From Microbacteriaceae bacterium (GTDB lineage Bacteria; Actinomycetota; Actinomycetes; Actinomycetales; Microbacteriaceae), in assembly GCA_009780695.1 (NCBI GenBank), contig WQZN01000010.1:25733-89732 (forward strand): a stretch of DNA of 64,000 bases, given 5' to 3'. This document shows positions 42,520 to 51,813 of the stretch, piece by piece (position 1 is the stretch's first letter; every line of letters begins with the position of its first letter). The notes beneath the pieces were generated by a model. The model searched no databases and was not told the origin of the DNA. It saw only the letters and a program-made list of their open reading frames with translations. The position numbers and the translations under genes were made by a program.

Positions 42520-42988
42520 CGACCGTCGTCATCGCCTCGTGGCGCACCGGGAAGTTCACCGACGAGGCGATGAAGCACATGCGCGCCGCCTCGGCGTGGG
42601 CCGCCTCCGCGGCCTCGAGCTGAGCGGCATCCGCCACGACGACGCGCGGTCGCAGGGTGGCGGACGTGAAGTGCCCGCCGCCGTCCGCGGTCTGCTCCAT
42701 CGTGCCCACCGCGTCGTCGTCGTAGGCGAGCACGGTGACGCCCGCGACCGTGGCCGCGTGCAGGTAGCTGAGCATGTGGCACTGTGCGAGGGCGGTGAGC
42801 AGCAGTTCCTCGGGGTTCCACCGCTCGGGGTCGCCGCGGAACGCCGGGTCGGAACTGCCCGCGAGATCGTGCAGCTTGCCGGCGGCGCTGACCACGTGGT
42901 CGCGCCCGTAGGCGCGGTAACCGCTGGTTCCGGTGCCCCGGTTGCCCGTCCAGCGGACGGAGACGGCGTACTCATGAGCGAGGTGCAT
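42488..42988 (-). CDS. OsmC/Ohr family peroxidase-like protein
   Basis: 166 aa from the ATG at 42988 (MHLAHEYAV), with CAGACT 7 bases upstream. Both redox Cys positions are kept: LTALAQCHMLSYL and AARMCFIASSVNFPV. Family members reduce organic hydroperoxides with thiols. The long form from 43039 is unlikely since it would run through the divergent promoter region. Confidence 0.87.
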   Translation of the reverse strand: MHLAHEYAVSVRWTGNRGTGTSGYRAYGRDHVVSAAGKLHDLAGSSDPAFRGDPERWNPEELLLTALAQCHMLSYLHAATVAGVTVLAYDDDAVGTMEQTADGGGHFTSATLRPRVVVADAAQLEAAEAAHAEAARMCFIASSVNFPVRHEAMTTVATSAPGAASA

Positions 42989-43059
42989 GACCGACAGTCT
43001 GACAGCGGCACCGCGCGGCCACCCCGATAGGAGGGGCACGGCGCGGATAAACTGCCGGG

Positions 43060-44124
43060 ATGAGCGACACGGCGAGCGAGACGACGCAGACCCCCGCCCA
43101 CGGCCTCTCGGGCCTGACCTCCGCGGCGGCCCGGCCTGCCGGCACCGCGACCGTCGCCGAGTCGGCGGAGCTGGCGGTCGTCGTGCGCGGCGACTTCGTC
43201 GAGTCGCGTCACGCGGGCAGCGCGATCGTGCTGGGGCGGGATGCCGCCGTGCTCCGCTCCATCGGCGACCCGGATGCCCTCGTCTTCGGCCGGTCGTCGC
43301 TGAAGTCCCTCCAGACCCTCGCCAATGTCTCGGCCGGCGCCGAGCTGGAAGGCGTCGAGCTCGCCGTCGCGAGCGCCAGCCACTCGGGCACGCCCGCCCA
43401 CGTCGCCGCGGTGAAGCAGATCCTCGCGAAGGCGCAGCTGCCCGTGTCGGCGCTGCAGTGCCCCGCCGTCATGCCGGCCGATGCGGAGGCCCGTGCCGGG
43501 GTGCGCGCGCTGGGCGAGGGCCCCTCGCCGGTCTTCCACGAGTGCTCGGGCAAGCACGCGGCCATGCTGCTGGCGTGCGTGACGAACGGCTGGGACGTCG
43601 CGACCTACCTCGACCCCGAGCACCCCGTGCAGAAGGCCGCCGTCGACACGATCGAGCGCCTCACCGGCGAGAAGGTCGCCGCCGTCGCCGTCGACGGGTG
43701 CGGCGCCCCGACGTTCGCGGTGTCGCTCACGGGGCTCGCGCGGGGCATCCAGCGCATCGCCACCGCGCAGGCCGGCTCGCCGTTCCCGCTCTACAAGAAG
43801 GCGGCCGCGATCACGCGGGCGGTGCGCGACTTCCCCTGGGCCGTGCACGGCCAGGGCCTCAGCGACAGCGTCATGGTCGAGCGCCTCGGCGTGTTCGCGA
43901 AGCGCGGCGCCGAGGGCCTGCTCGTCGCCGCCGCGCCGGATGGGACCACCGTCGCCTTGAAGGTGCTCGACGGCGCGCACCGGCCGGCGACGGTCGTCGC
44001 ACTCACGCTGCTCGTGAAGGCGGGGGCGCTGTCGGCCGCATCGGTCGCCGCCCTGCTGCCCGAGGTCGTCGCCCCCGTCGTCGGGGGCGGTCGGACAGTC
44101 GGAGAGATCCGACCCGTGATCTGA
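43060..44124 (+). CDS. Asparaginase, class PF06089 (Rhizobium-type)
   Basis: 354 aa. Belongs to the Asparaginase_II family unrelated to E. coli AnsA/B: GRSSLKSLQTL (Ser-x-x-Lys), ASASHSGTPAHVAAV, HECSGKHAAMLLAC and VDGCGAPTFAVSL, with the conserved Cys and Lys. Hydrolyses asparagine to aspartate. TAAACT lies exactly 6 bases before the ATG. It is followed 24 bases later by ald, so both may serve amino acid use. Confidence 0.87.
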   Translation: MSDTASETTQTPAHGLSGLTSAAARPAGTATVAESAELAVVVRGDFVESRHAGSAIVLGRDAAVLRSIGDPDALVFGRSSLKSLQTLANVSAGAELEGVELAVASASHSGTPAHVAAVKQILAKAQLPVSALQCPAVMPADAEARAGVRALGEGPSPVFHECSGKHAAMLLACVTNGWDVATYLDPEHPVQKAAVDTIERLTGEKVAAVAVDGCGAPTFAVSLTGLARGIQRIATAQAGSPFPLYKKAAAITRAVRDFPWAVHGQGLSDSVMVERLGVFAKRGAEGLLVAAAPDGTTVALKVLDGAHRPATVVALTLLVKAGALSAASVAALLPEVVAPVVGGGRTVGEIRPVI

Positions 44125-44148
44125 CGCCATCGGGCGAGGAGGGCCACC

Positions 44149-45258
44149 ATGCGCATCGCAGTTCCTCGAGAGGTCAAGGACGACGAGTACCGCGTCGCCC
44201 TCACTCCAGCCGGTGTCCACGCCCTCGTCGGCGCAGGGCACTCCGTCGTCGTCGAGACGGGTGCCGGGCTCGGCTCGGCCATCGGCGACGACGAATACGC
44301 CGCCGCCGGCGCGAGCCTCGAGCCCGACGCGGCCGCCGTGTGGGCGGATGCCGAGCTCGTGCTCAAGGTGAAGGAGCCGATTCCCGCCGAGTTCGGGTTC
44401 TTCCGCGACGGCCTCGTGCTGTTCACCTATCTGCACCTCGCCGCGAACCGGCCTCTGACGGAGGCGCTGGTGGCCTCGCGCGTCACGGCGATCGCCTACG
44501 AGACCGTGCAGCTGCCCGACCGCAGGCTGCCGCTGCTCGCCCCGATGAGCGAGGTCGCGGGGCGCCTGGCGCCGATCGTCGGGGCGAGCACGCTGATGCG
44601 GCCGGCGGGCGGCCCCGGCATCCTCATCTCGGGCGTGCCCGGCACCCGCCACGCGGACGTCGTCGTCATCGGCGGCGGCGTCGCCGGCTCGCACGCCGTG
44701 ACGACCGCGGTCGGCCTCGGGGCCCGGGTGACCGTGCTCGACACCGACCTCGAGAAGCTGCGGCACCTCGACGAGCTGTACCAGGGGCGCGTCACGGCCC
44801 TCGCATCGAACCCGTTCGAGATCGAGCGCGCGCTCGTCGCAGCCGATCTGGTGATCGGTTCCGTGCTGATCCCCGGTGCACGGGCGCCGAAGCTCGTCAC
44901 CGACGAGCTCGTCGCGCGGATGCGCCCGGGCAGCGTGCTCGTCGACATCGCGATCGACCAGGGCGGCTGTTTCGAGGGCAGCCGGCCGACGACGCACCAC
45001 GCGCCGACCTTCCCCGTGCACGGCTCGCTGTTCTATTGCGTCGCGAACATGCCGGGCGCCGTGGCGCAGACCTCCACCCACGCACTCGCCAATGCGACGC
45101 TGCGCTATATCGCCGCCATCGCCGACCGGGGCTGGCGCGAGGCGCTCGCCGCCGACCCGGCGCTCGCCCTCGGGCTCAATGTGCACGCGGGCGAGGTCGT
45201 CAGCGAGCCGGTGGCCGCGGCTCACGGCATGCCCGCCGGGCGCTTCATGCCACGCTGA
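44149..45258 (+). CDS. ald: Alanine dehydrogenase
   Basis: 369 aa. NAD-dependent, alanine to pyruvate and ammonia. VPREVKDDEYRVALTPAGVHALV at the start, LKVKEP, FTYLHLAAN, and the Rossmann block VVVIGGGVAGSHAVTTAVGLGARVTVLDTD; DIAIDQGGC later. GAGGAGGG lies 5 bases before the ATG. The last 14 bases overlap the convergent ATPase gene. Confidence 0.94.
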   Translation: MRIAVPREVKDDEYRVALTPAGVHALVGAGHSVVVETGAGLGSAIGDDEYAAAGASLEPDAAAVWADAELVLKVKEPIPAEFGFFRDGLVLFTYLHLAANRPLTEALVASRVTAIAYETVQLPDRRLPLLAPMSEVAGRLAPIVGASTLMRPAGGPGILISGVPGTRHADVVVIGGGVAGSHAVTTAVGLGARVTVLDTDLEKLRHLDELYQGRVTALASNPFEIERALVAADLVIGSVLIPGARAPKLVTDELVARMRPGSVLVDIAIDQGGCFEGSRPTTHHAPTFPVHGSLFYCVANMPGAVAQTSTHALANATLRYIAAIADRGWREALAADPALALGLNVHAGEVVSEPVAAAHGMPAGRFMPR

Positions 45259-48073
45259 GGCGGCAGCGGCGCATGCGGCCCTCGGGCTCGAGCAGCCATG
45301 CGGAACCGCCGCCGGGCGCGAGCGGCGGCGGCAGGGATCGGCTGCGCGTGAGCGCACGCACGTCCGACGCGTCGCAGCCCGCGAAGACGAGGGGATGCCC
45401 CGCGCGCAGCGCCGCGTAGAGGTGCCATCGGCCCAGCCACGCATCGGGGTCGCCCACGACGAGCACACCGGTCGCCAGGCGCGCGTCGGCGAGCAGCTCC
45501 TCGGGGCCGGGCGAGCCGGGCGAGAGCATGCTCAGGTCGACGACCGCCTCGGGCGGCAGCCCCGCGGCGCGCGCCCGGGAGATCGCGCGCCCCGGCGCAT
45601 GCGTGACGAGCAGGGTCGCCGTTCCGCGCGCGGGGACGAGCGGCACCCGCGCCGCGAACTCCGCGCCCGCGTCGACGGGTCGGCCGTCGACGGTCTCGAG
45701 CCGCGGCGGCGGTGCGAGGAATTGCACGCGCCGCCCGCGCCAGACGCCTGCCCCGGCAGCCAGCCCGCCGTCCCACAGCTCGGCGGGCGCACCCGCGAGC
45801 ACATGGTCCTGCTTGCTCGCCTGCCGCAGCAGCACCGTCTCGTTCACGAGCGCGAGCACCGCACGCAAGGGGCCGCTCGGACGCTGGGCGGCGATCACGG
45901 TGTGCACGCCCGCGGCCGGCCCGTCGCGCAGGACGCGCGCGAGACGATCGCACCAGGCCATGGCGTATTCCTCGCCGAGACGGGAGCACACCGCATCGGC
46001 GTCGTCGATCGCGAGCAGGATGCCCGGCACGCCTGCTTCCGGCTCGTCGCACCGGTCGAGGGCCGCCTCGACGACGTCCCAGGCGCGCTCGCGATCGGCC
46101 CCGGTGGACACCGTCTCCAATCCGGACGCCGCCGCGAGGGCCCGCAGCGCGCTCGACTTGCCGCTGCGGGCCGCGCCGAGGACGAGCAGCGGGGCATCCC
46201 CGGCACCGAACCGCAGCAGCGCCCGCTGCTGCAGCTCCGGCAGATCGGCGACGCCGACGACGTCGGGCCCCGCCGAGTCGGGCAGCTCGGCGCGCGTCAG
46301 CACGGCCGGAAGCGGGTCGAGCCAGGGGCGGCGCGGTGCCGGCGCCGGCGGCGACGCGGCCGCGAGCGCGGCGAGGTCGTCACCCGTGGTGCGGGCGATC
46401 TGCACCTCGGTCGCGACACCGTCGACCGAGACGATGCAGCGCCCCGGGTTCGCCGCCGACAGCCGGGCCGCCGCGTCGGTGCCGACCACCCAGCGGCTGT
46501 CCGCGTCGGACTGCACGCGCAGGCTGAGCCGCAGCGGGCAGTTGGCGACGAGGGCGTCGCGCATCACGCCGGCCGGCCGCTGCGTGGCCAGGATCAGGTG
46601 GATGCCGAGCGCCCGCCCGCGCGCCGCGATGTCGGCGAACAGCGCGCCGAAGTCGGGGAACGCGTCGATCATCGCCGCGAACTCGTCGACCACGATGACG
46701 AGGCGGGGCAACACACCGCCCGCCTCGGCGATGTCGCGCACACCGAGGCGCGCGAGCTCGGCCTCGCGTCGCCGCAGCTCGGCCGAGAGGCTGCTCAGCG
46801 CGCGCGAGGCCTCGCCGTGCTCGAGGTCCGTGATCACGCCGACGACGTGCGGAAGCACCTCGAGCGGGCGGAACGCCGTGCCGCCTTTGAAGTCGACGAG
46901 CAGCACCACCACCTCGGCGCTCGACCGGCCCGAGACCATGCCCGCGACCCAGCTGACGAGCAGTTCCGACTTGCCGCTGCCGGTGACGCCCGCGACGATC
47001 GCGTGCGGGCCGTCGCCGACGAGGTCGATCTGGGCGGCGCCGTGCAGACTTCGGCCGATCGTTGCGCCCAGCCGCGGCCCGGCCGCCGCGGGCAGGTCGC
47101 CGAACGCCACCGCATTCGGAAGCGCACGGGCCGCCACGCCGAGGCCGAGCCCCGCGGCGCGCGAGCCGAGCAGCGCCGCGAACTCTTCCGCGTCCGCGCG
47201 GGCGACCAGCTCGGGCACGAGGGACGCCTCGACCGGGGCCGGCTCAGCGCCCCTGCTCGCAAGACCGCGCTCCACGGTGCGGAACAGTTCGACGGTCGCC
47301 GCGACCGGGGAGACCGCCGACACGACCGCCCGATACCCCGGTGGCACGTGACGCGCCTCGGGGAACACGCCGAAGCGCGGCACGAGCTCGCCCGACGGGC
47401 CGTGGGCGTGTGGCAGCCGCTCGAGCCAGTCCCATTCGCCGAGGGCGTGGCCTTCGGAGTCGACGATCTCGGGCGCCCCGAGCCGCCCCGGCGGCAGCGC
47501 GGCGTACAGCTGCACGAGCAGCCCGCGCAGATAGGCGCGCGCGAGGATGCCGTGACCGCACACCGCGACGCCGGCGAGCGGATCGACGAGCACCGGTGCG
47601 CCCTCGAGCCGCGCGGCGGCACGCTGCAGTTCCCGTTCCTCGACGTCACGCGCATCGCCGCTCACGGCGAGCGGGCTCTCGACCGTGCCCAGCCCCAGCG
47701 AGACGACGGGCTCATCGGCCTTCCAGAGCGCCGCCCCGTCGGGCGCGGCGAGGGCGACGGCCGCGCCGGGCGCACGCCGGGCGAGCCCGCGGCGCTCGAG
47801 TTCGTGCCGTTCGGCGACCTGCTCACGCAGCCGCCCGAGCTCGACGGCGCGCTCGGCCCGTGCGGCCCCGCGCTCGCGCCGGCCGCCCGTGCGGCCCTCG
47901 ATCAGCGAGACGACCGCACCGATCGGCCCGAGGGCCGCGAACACGAGCGCATACGGCGAGCGCGTCATGAGCCACAGCGCGCCGGCCATCACGACCGGCA
48001 TCGCGAACGCGGCCCACGAGAGCCGTGGCGGGCGCGGCGCAGGAGGACGGGGCGGGAGGCTGAGGGATGTCAC
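45245..48073 (-). CDS. FtsK/SpoIIIE-family tandem ATPase, EssC/EccC-like
   Basis: 942 aa. One or two membrane helices at residues 20-58, then two ATPase modules. The first has Walker A GVTGSGKS (362-369), the EssC/EccC hallmark VDFKGG (393-398), Walker B VIVVDEF and ATQRP (496-500); the second has GAARSGKS (633-640), AIDDAD and AAQRP. These traits are those of type VII secretion motor proteins, but no WXG100 or other ESX gene is in the window. GTG start. Next to an FHA and a PP2C gene on the same strand. Confidence 0.8.
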   Translation of the reverse strand: MTSLSLPPRPPAPRPPRLSWAAFAMPVVMAGALWLMTRSPYALVFAALGPIGAVVSLIEGRTGGRRERGAARAERAVELGRLREQVAERHELERRGLARRAPGAAVALAAPDGAALWKADEPVVSLGLGTVESPLAVSGDARDVEERELQRAAARLEGAPVLVDPLAGVAVCGHGILARAYLRGLLVQLYAALPPGRLGAPEIVDSEGHALGEWDWLERLPHAHGPSGELVPRFGVFPEARHVPPGYRAVVSAVSPVAATVELFRTVERGLASRGAEPAPVEASLVPELVARADAEEFAALLGSRAAGLGLGVAARALPNAVAFGDLPAAAGPRLGATIGRSLHGAAQIDLVGDGPHAIVAGVTGSGKSELLVSWVAGMVSGRSSAEVVVLLVDFKGGTAFRPLEVLPHVVGVITDLEHGEASRALSSLSAELRRREAELARLGVRDIAEAGGVLPRLVIVVDEFAAMIDAFPDFGALFADIAARGRALGIHLILATQRPAGVMRDALVANCPLRLSLRVQSDADSRWVVGTDAAARLSAANPGRCIVSVDGVATEVQIARTTGDDLAALAAASPPAPAPRRPWLDPLPAVLTRAELPDSAGPDVVGVADLPELQQRALLRFGAGDAPLLVLGAARSGKSSALRALAAASGLETVSTGADRERAWDVVEAALDRCDEPEAGVPGILLAIDDADAVCSRLGEEYAMAWCDRLARVLRDGPAAGVHTVIAAQRPSGPLRAVLALVNETVLLRQASKQDHVLAGAPAELWDGGLAAGAGVWRGRRVQFLAPPPRLETVDGRPVDAGAEFAARVPLVPARGTATLLVTHAPGRAISRARAAGLPPEAVVDLSMLSPGSPGPEELLADARLATGVLVVGDPDAWLGRWHLYAALRAGHPLVFAGCDASDVRALTRSRSLPPPLAPGGGSAWLLEPEGRMRRCRLSVA

Positions 48074-48174
48074 ACGGCAAGGTCAGCACGGCACGGACAT
48101 CCCCCGCCGCCGTCGCCCCCGGAATGTGGATAACCCGCCCGGTCAACGACCTGTGCTGGGCAAGACCCGCGCGA

Positions 48175-48774
48175 CTACCCGACGACGAGGTGCTGGTCGC
48201 CGACCTCGATGCGCGAGCCGCGCTCGACGCGATAGCGACGGCCGGGTTCGCACTCGCGGCGCCGGCCCTCGGGCGAGACGATCGCGCTGCCATTGGACGA
48301 GAACCGGTCGAGCACCCACAGCTCCCCCGCCTCGACGCCGAACTCGAGATGGGTCTTCGACACCGAGCGCGTCGGGTCGACGATCGCCACGAGCTGGTCG
48401 AAGCTCTCGCCGTCGCCGGCCGCCGGCTTGCGCCCCACGAGCCCGCTGCCGGCGATGATCACGCGCTCGCCCGTCGAGGCCGCGAGCACCCACGTGGGCA
48501 CCGGCGCGGCGAGATCGCCCTGGTCGGGCAGCGCCGAGCGCTCGATGACGGGCGCCGCCGTCTGACGGGCATCGTCGCCCCGCGCCGCGGCCTCGCGCAG
48601 CGCGCGCAACTGGCCGCTGCCGACGACCCGGGTGTCGGTCGGCCGGCTGTCGTCGACGGGATGGCGGTGGTACGGAGTCGCCTCGACGGCGCTGCCGCAC
48701 TCACCGCAGAAGATCGCGCCCGCGAAGAGCTCGTTCCCGCAGATGCGGCACTTCAGCGCTGGAACCCCCGTCAC
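48175..48774 (-). CDS. Zinc-ribbon and FHA domain protein
   Basis: 199 aa. N-terminal zinc ribbon CRICGNELFAGAIFCGECG (two CxxC pairs), a Pro/Arg-rich middle, and a C-terminal FHA domain with VGRKP, SVSKTHLEF and DRFSSNGS, the residues that bind phosphothreonine. TATCGT lies 6 bases before the GTG. EssC of firmicutes carries FHA domains at its own N-terminus, so this protein could supply that function to the neighbouring ATPase. Confidence 0.85.
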   Translation of the reverse strand: MTGVPALKCRICGNELFAGAIFCGECGSAVEATPYHRHPVDDSRPTDTRVVGSGQLRALREAAARGDDARQTAAPVIERSALPDQGDLAAPVPTWVLAASTGERVIIAGSGLVGRKPAAGDGESFDQLVAIVDPTRSVSKTHLEFGVEAGELWVLDRFSSNGSAIVSPEGRRRECEPGRRYRVERGSRIEVGDQHLVVG

Positions 48775-48813
48775 GCCCTCACGATAACGCGTGGGCCGGG
48801 TGCAGGGCTGAGG

Positions 48814-49665
48814 TCACGCCGTCACCGCACTGCTTCGGGCACGGCTGCGCTCGCCCCCAGTTCGGGGCTTCGAGGCCGATTCGGGCGTCGAGAGCACGTC
48901 GACGACGATCACGCTCACGTTGTCGCGACCGCCGTTGCCGAGAGCCGCGTCCATGAGGCGGCTCGCCGCGTCGGCCGCCGAGGTGCCGATCGTGAGGAAG
49001 TGGCGGATGCCGTGCTCCGTCAGCTCCTTCGTGAGCCCGTCCGAGCACACCAGGAGGCGCGAGCCCGCGACGATCGGGATGAGCCAGAAGTCGGGAACCG
49101 GGTCCTCGTTGAAGCCGACGGCCCGCGTGATGACGTTGGCGTGCGGGTGCACCTCGGCCTCCGACGGGGTGATCAGACCCCGGTCGAGCAGTTGTTGCAC
49201 GATGCTGTGATCGATCGTCAGCTGATGGAGCCGCTCGTCCTGAAGCTGGTAGACGCGCGAGTCGCCGATGTTGAACACGAGCCAGTACGCGTCGCCCTGA
49301 TGCAACGTGAGGGCGAGGCCCGTGACCGTCGTGCCGGTGCCGAGATCGGTCATGCCGACGCCCTTGGTCATGTCCTCGACCGCGGCGCGCAGCGCGTCGC
49401 TGATCTCGCCCGCATCGAGGAAGCCGCGGCCCAGCTGCTCGGCGAGCCGGGTGATGACCGCCGCGCTCGCGAAGTCGCCGGCCTCGTGGCCGCCCATGCC
49501 GTCGGCGACGGCGAAGATCGGGGCGCGAGCGAGCAGGCTGTCCTCGTTGACGGCCCGGCGATGCCCCCTGTCGCTCGCAGCGGACCACGACAGCGTGATG
49601 CGCGCGCCATCGCGATCGGGCAGCACGACGTCGTGCCGCCGACTGCTGCGACCGATTTGAGTCAC
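48814..49665 (-). CDS. PP2C family serine/threonine phosphatase
   Basis: 283 aa. Metal-dependent phosphatase: DRGHRRAVNEDSLL, VADGMGGHEAG, GTGTTVTGL, IGDSRVYQL, SDGLTKEL and GRDNVSVIVV are all present. The Ala/Arg-rich tail is short and there is no membrane helix, so it is cytoplasmic. GTG start with GGGAGA upstream and TAGGCT further up. It probably reverses kinase signals that the FHA protein reads; no kinase gene is visible here. Confidence 0.9.
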   Translation of the reverse strand: MTQIGRSSRRHDVVLPDRDGARITLSWSAASDRGHRRAVNEDSLLARAPIFAVADGMGGHEAGDFASAAVITRLAEQLGRGFLDAGEISDALRAAVEDMTKGVGMTDLGTGTTVTGLALTLHQGDAYWLVFNIGDSRVYQLQDERLHQLTIDHSIVQQLLDRGLITPSEAEVHPHANVITRAVGFNEDPVPDFWLIPIVAGSRLLVCSDGLTKELTEHGIRHFLTIGTSAADAASRLMDAALGNGGRDNVSVIVVDVLSTPESASKPRTGGERSRARSSAVTA

Positions 49666-49771
49666 AGAGATCTCCCTGGGGGCGGAGGGGTCGGTGGTCG
49701 GGGACAGCCTAACGACAAGACGGGCGGTGCACTGTCATCCGATCCGCCGACAGCGCCTCGTTCCGCGCGCT

Positions 49772-50527
49772 TCACAGCGCGAGCAGGCCCTCGAGGTACG
49801 CGACCGTGTCCTGCCAGCCGTCGACCGCGCGGGTGCGCACCCCCGTGCGCACCACGGGGAAGTCGTTTCCGGCGGGGTCGAGGCGGTCGCCGACGAAGAC
49901 CATGTCGGAGACCGGGATGCCGGTGACCTGCACGAGCTTCTCCAGGGCGTAGCCCTTGTCGACGCCGGCGCGGGTGATGTCGATCGAGGTCGAGCCGCCC
50001 GAGCGGCACGAGAGGCCGGGCAGCTGCGCCTGCACGGCGGCCGCGAGCCGGTTCTTCTTCTCGCCGGTCGGGTCCCACGCCTTCTTGGCCTCCACGGGCG
50101 CCTGCTGCCCGAGCGCCGAGAAGGTGATCTGCGAGCTGCGATCCTCCAGGATCGGCCCCCAGGTCTCGGACTCCCAGTAGCCGAGCGCCTTCGCCGTCGT
50201 CTCGAGCGCCATGAGCGCCGCCGACTTCTCCCCCGCGGTCAGCCCGTCCTCGTAGCGCAGCGTCCACTCGCCGTCGGCGAAGCGCCAGTACTGCGTGCCC
50301 GTCACCGGCATGAGGTGCAGCCGCTCGAGCGCGGCAGCCGAGGCCGCACCGAGCCGGGCGATGATCTGGTCGCGGAACTGCCCGATCTGGCCGCCCGAGA
50401 TGATCGCGACGGAGACCCGGTCGAGCAGGCGAACGAGGACCGAAGCGACCTCGTCAGGCAGCGGGGCCTTCGACGGGGCGAGCGTGTCGTCGAGATCGAA
50501 GGCGATCAGGCGGGCGTCAACGGGCAT
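49772..50527 (-). CDS. HAD-superfamily (IIB) phosphatase, phosphomannomutase-like
   Basis: 251 aa. Catalytic FDLDDTLAPS near the N-terminus, IISGGQ, and VFVGDRLDPAGNDFPV late, as in HAD-IIB Cof/sucrose-phosphatase/eukaryotic-type phosphomannomutase proteins. The cap segment ITFSALGQQAPVEAKKAWDPTGEKK recalls phosphomannomutases. I start at the ATG at 50527 because AAGGAG lies 8 bases before it. A TAGCAT -10 lies in the 66-base gap. Confidence 0.82.
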   Translation of the reverse strand: MPVDARLIAFDLDDTLAPSKAPLPDEVASVLVRLLDRVSVAIISGGQIGQFRDQIIARLGAASAAALERLHLMPVTGTQYWRFADGEWTLRYEDGLTAGEKSAALMALETTAKALGYWESETWGPILEDRSSQITFSALGQQAPVEAKKAWDPTGEKKNRLAAAVQAQLPGLSCRSGGSTSIDITRAGVDKGYALEKLVQVTGIPVSDMVFVGDRLDPAGNDFPVVRTGVRTRAVDGWQDTVAYLEGLLAL

Positions 50528-50593
50528 CCGCGGCACTCCTTGCGGGTTCTGGGGTCGCCCTCGATGCTACCGGCGACACGCGGGCCGCCGCGT

Positions 50594-51682
50594 TCACCCC
50601 TCGGGCGGCTCGTAGACCCATTCCGGCAGGCCACCCCGGCCGAGGACCATCGCGAGCAGATCGGCGAGCCCGTAGTCACGATCGAGCGCGAGCGCACGGT
50701 CGACGAGACGGCCGGCGACCGAGCCGGCCCCCTGCGCCCAGTGCAGCCACGCGAGCACCGTGAACGCGACGTGTGCGACGTCGTCCGGTGCGAGCGCCGC
50801 CACCCGCGACATGACCTCGATCGCCCGTGACAGCCGCTCGTGCGAGGGCCGATCGGTGGGCCGCAGACCCATCAGATCGAGCGCGATCGAGTCGTCCTCC
50901 GGACCGACCTCGCCGGCCTCGATGCGCACGGCCTCGGCGAGCAGCGCGAGGCCGCGCTGCTCGCCCCATGCCCAGGTGTACAGCGCGGCGTCGCGCAGCT
51001 CGGGGAAGAGCAGCGGGGCGAAGACCGCGGCGAGCGCATCGCTGTCGGCCGTCTCGAGATCGAGTTCGAGAGCGGCGGACGCGGACTGCACCGGCCTCAT
51101 CACGGCATGGTCGCCGAGAGCCCGGTCGAGGGCGCGGTCGAAGGCGCGCCGGGCCAGCGCGCCGGCCGTCGGCACCGACGCGAACGCATCGAGGTCATCG
51201 GTCGGCAGCTCGCCGCGAAGGCCGCCCGGCGCCGGCTCGAGCATCTCGTCGAGGGCGTGCGGAATGCCGGCATCCGCCCCGTCGTACGCCCCCCACGCGT
51301 CGTCGGCGACGCACAGCGCGTCGTGCACGTCGTAGCCCGAGGCCACGAGCCGCGAGATGAGCGGACGGACGAGAGATGCCCGCGGCACGTCGCCGCCCGC
51401 GTCGAACGGCCCGTCGGCGAAGACCACGAGCAGGATCTTCCGCACCCCCGGCGCCTTGCTCACCATTCCGGCGAGCGTCGTGGCGAACCTCTTCTCGACG
51501 CGCGGCGCCGCGGCGTCCGGCAGGTCGACGCGCATCGTCGAGAGCCTGCCGCCCTCGTGCTGGTTGAGCAGGACGATGCTGCGGCGCGGCCGGTAGCCGA
51601 GCAGGCGCGGCACGGTGGCGACGACATCGCGCGGCGTGCGGAAGCGGATCAGGCGGTCATCTGGCGGTGCGATCTGGGTCAT
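50594..51682 (-). CDS. DUF4192 domain protein
   Basis: 362 aa. The opening IRFRTPRDVVATVPRLLGYRPRRSIVLLN is the signature of the actinobacterial DUF4192 family, whose function is unknown. Ala-rich helical body with a C-terminal TPR-like block (AFTVLAWLHWAQGAGSVAGRLVDRALALDRDYGLADLLA). I start at the ATG at 51682 with CAGGCT 7 bases upstream; a longer frame from 51751 looks non-native. Confidence 0.83.
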   Translation of the reverse strand: MTQIAPPDDRLIRFRTPRDVVATVPRLLGYRPRRSIVLLNQHEGGRLSTMRVDLPDAAAPRVEKRFATTLAGMVSKAPGVRKILLVVFADGPFDAGGDVPRASLVRPLISRLVASGYDVHDALCVADDAWGAYDGADAGIPHALDEMLEPAPGGLRGELPTDDLDAFASVPTAGALARRAFDRALDRALGDHAVMRPVQSASAALELDLETADSDALAAVFAPLLFPELRDAALYTWAWGEQRGLALLAEAVRIEAGEVGPEDDSIALDLMGLRPTDRPSHERLSRAIEVMSRVAALAPDDVAHVAFTVLAWLHWAQGAGSVAGRLVDRALALDRDYGLADLLAMVLGRGGLPEWVYEPPEG

Positions 51683-51756
51683 GCGCGCAAGCCTGGGCGA
51701 TGCGGTCGGGGCGGCGTGCGGCGGGATGCCCGATCTGTGGACTCCTCGCACGAGAA

Positions 51757-51793
51757 GCGGGCTGTGCTGGGGAAGAGCCCCGGCACAGCCCGC
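51757..51793. terminator. Strong terminator of the ABC exporter operon
   Basis: Sixteen-base arms (51757-51772 with 51778-51793) with one wobble pair and a 5-base loop AAGAG, 20 bases past the stop of the second ABC gene on the minus strand. Confidence 0.75.
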
Positions 51794-51813
51794 CGCCTCA
51801 GCGCAGCAGAGCG

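Noticed and set aside
42556..45468. A 970-codon open frame on the minus strand opposite asparaginase and ald
   Set aside because: The composition is that of an antisense frame, while the plus-strand genes have clear catalytic motifs; only its osmC-overlapping part touches a real gene, in a different frame.
44876..48133. A 1085-codon plus-strand open frame opposite the FtsK-like ATPase
   Set aside because: Arg/Pro/Ala low-complexity text with no domain; the minus strand encodes two complete ATPase modules.
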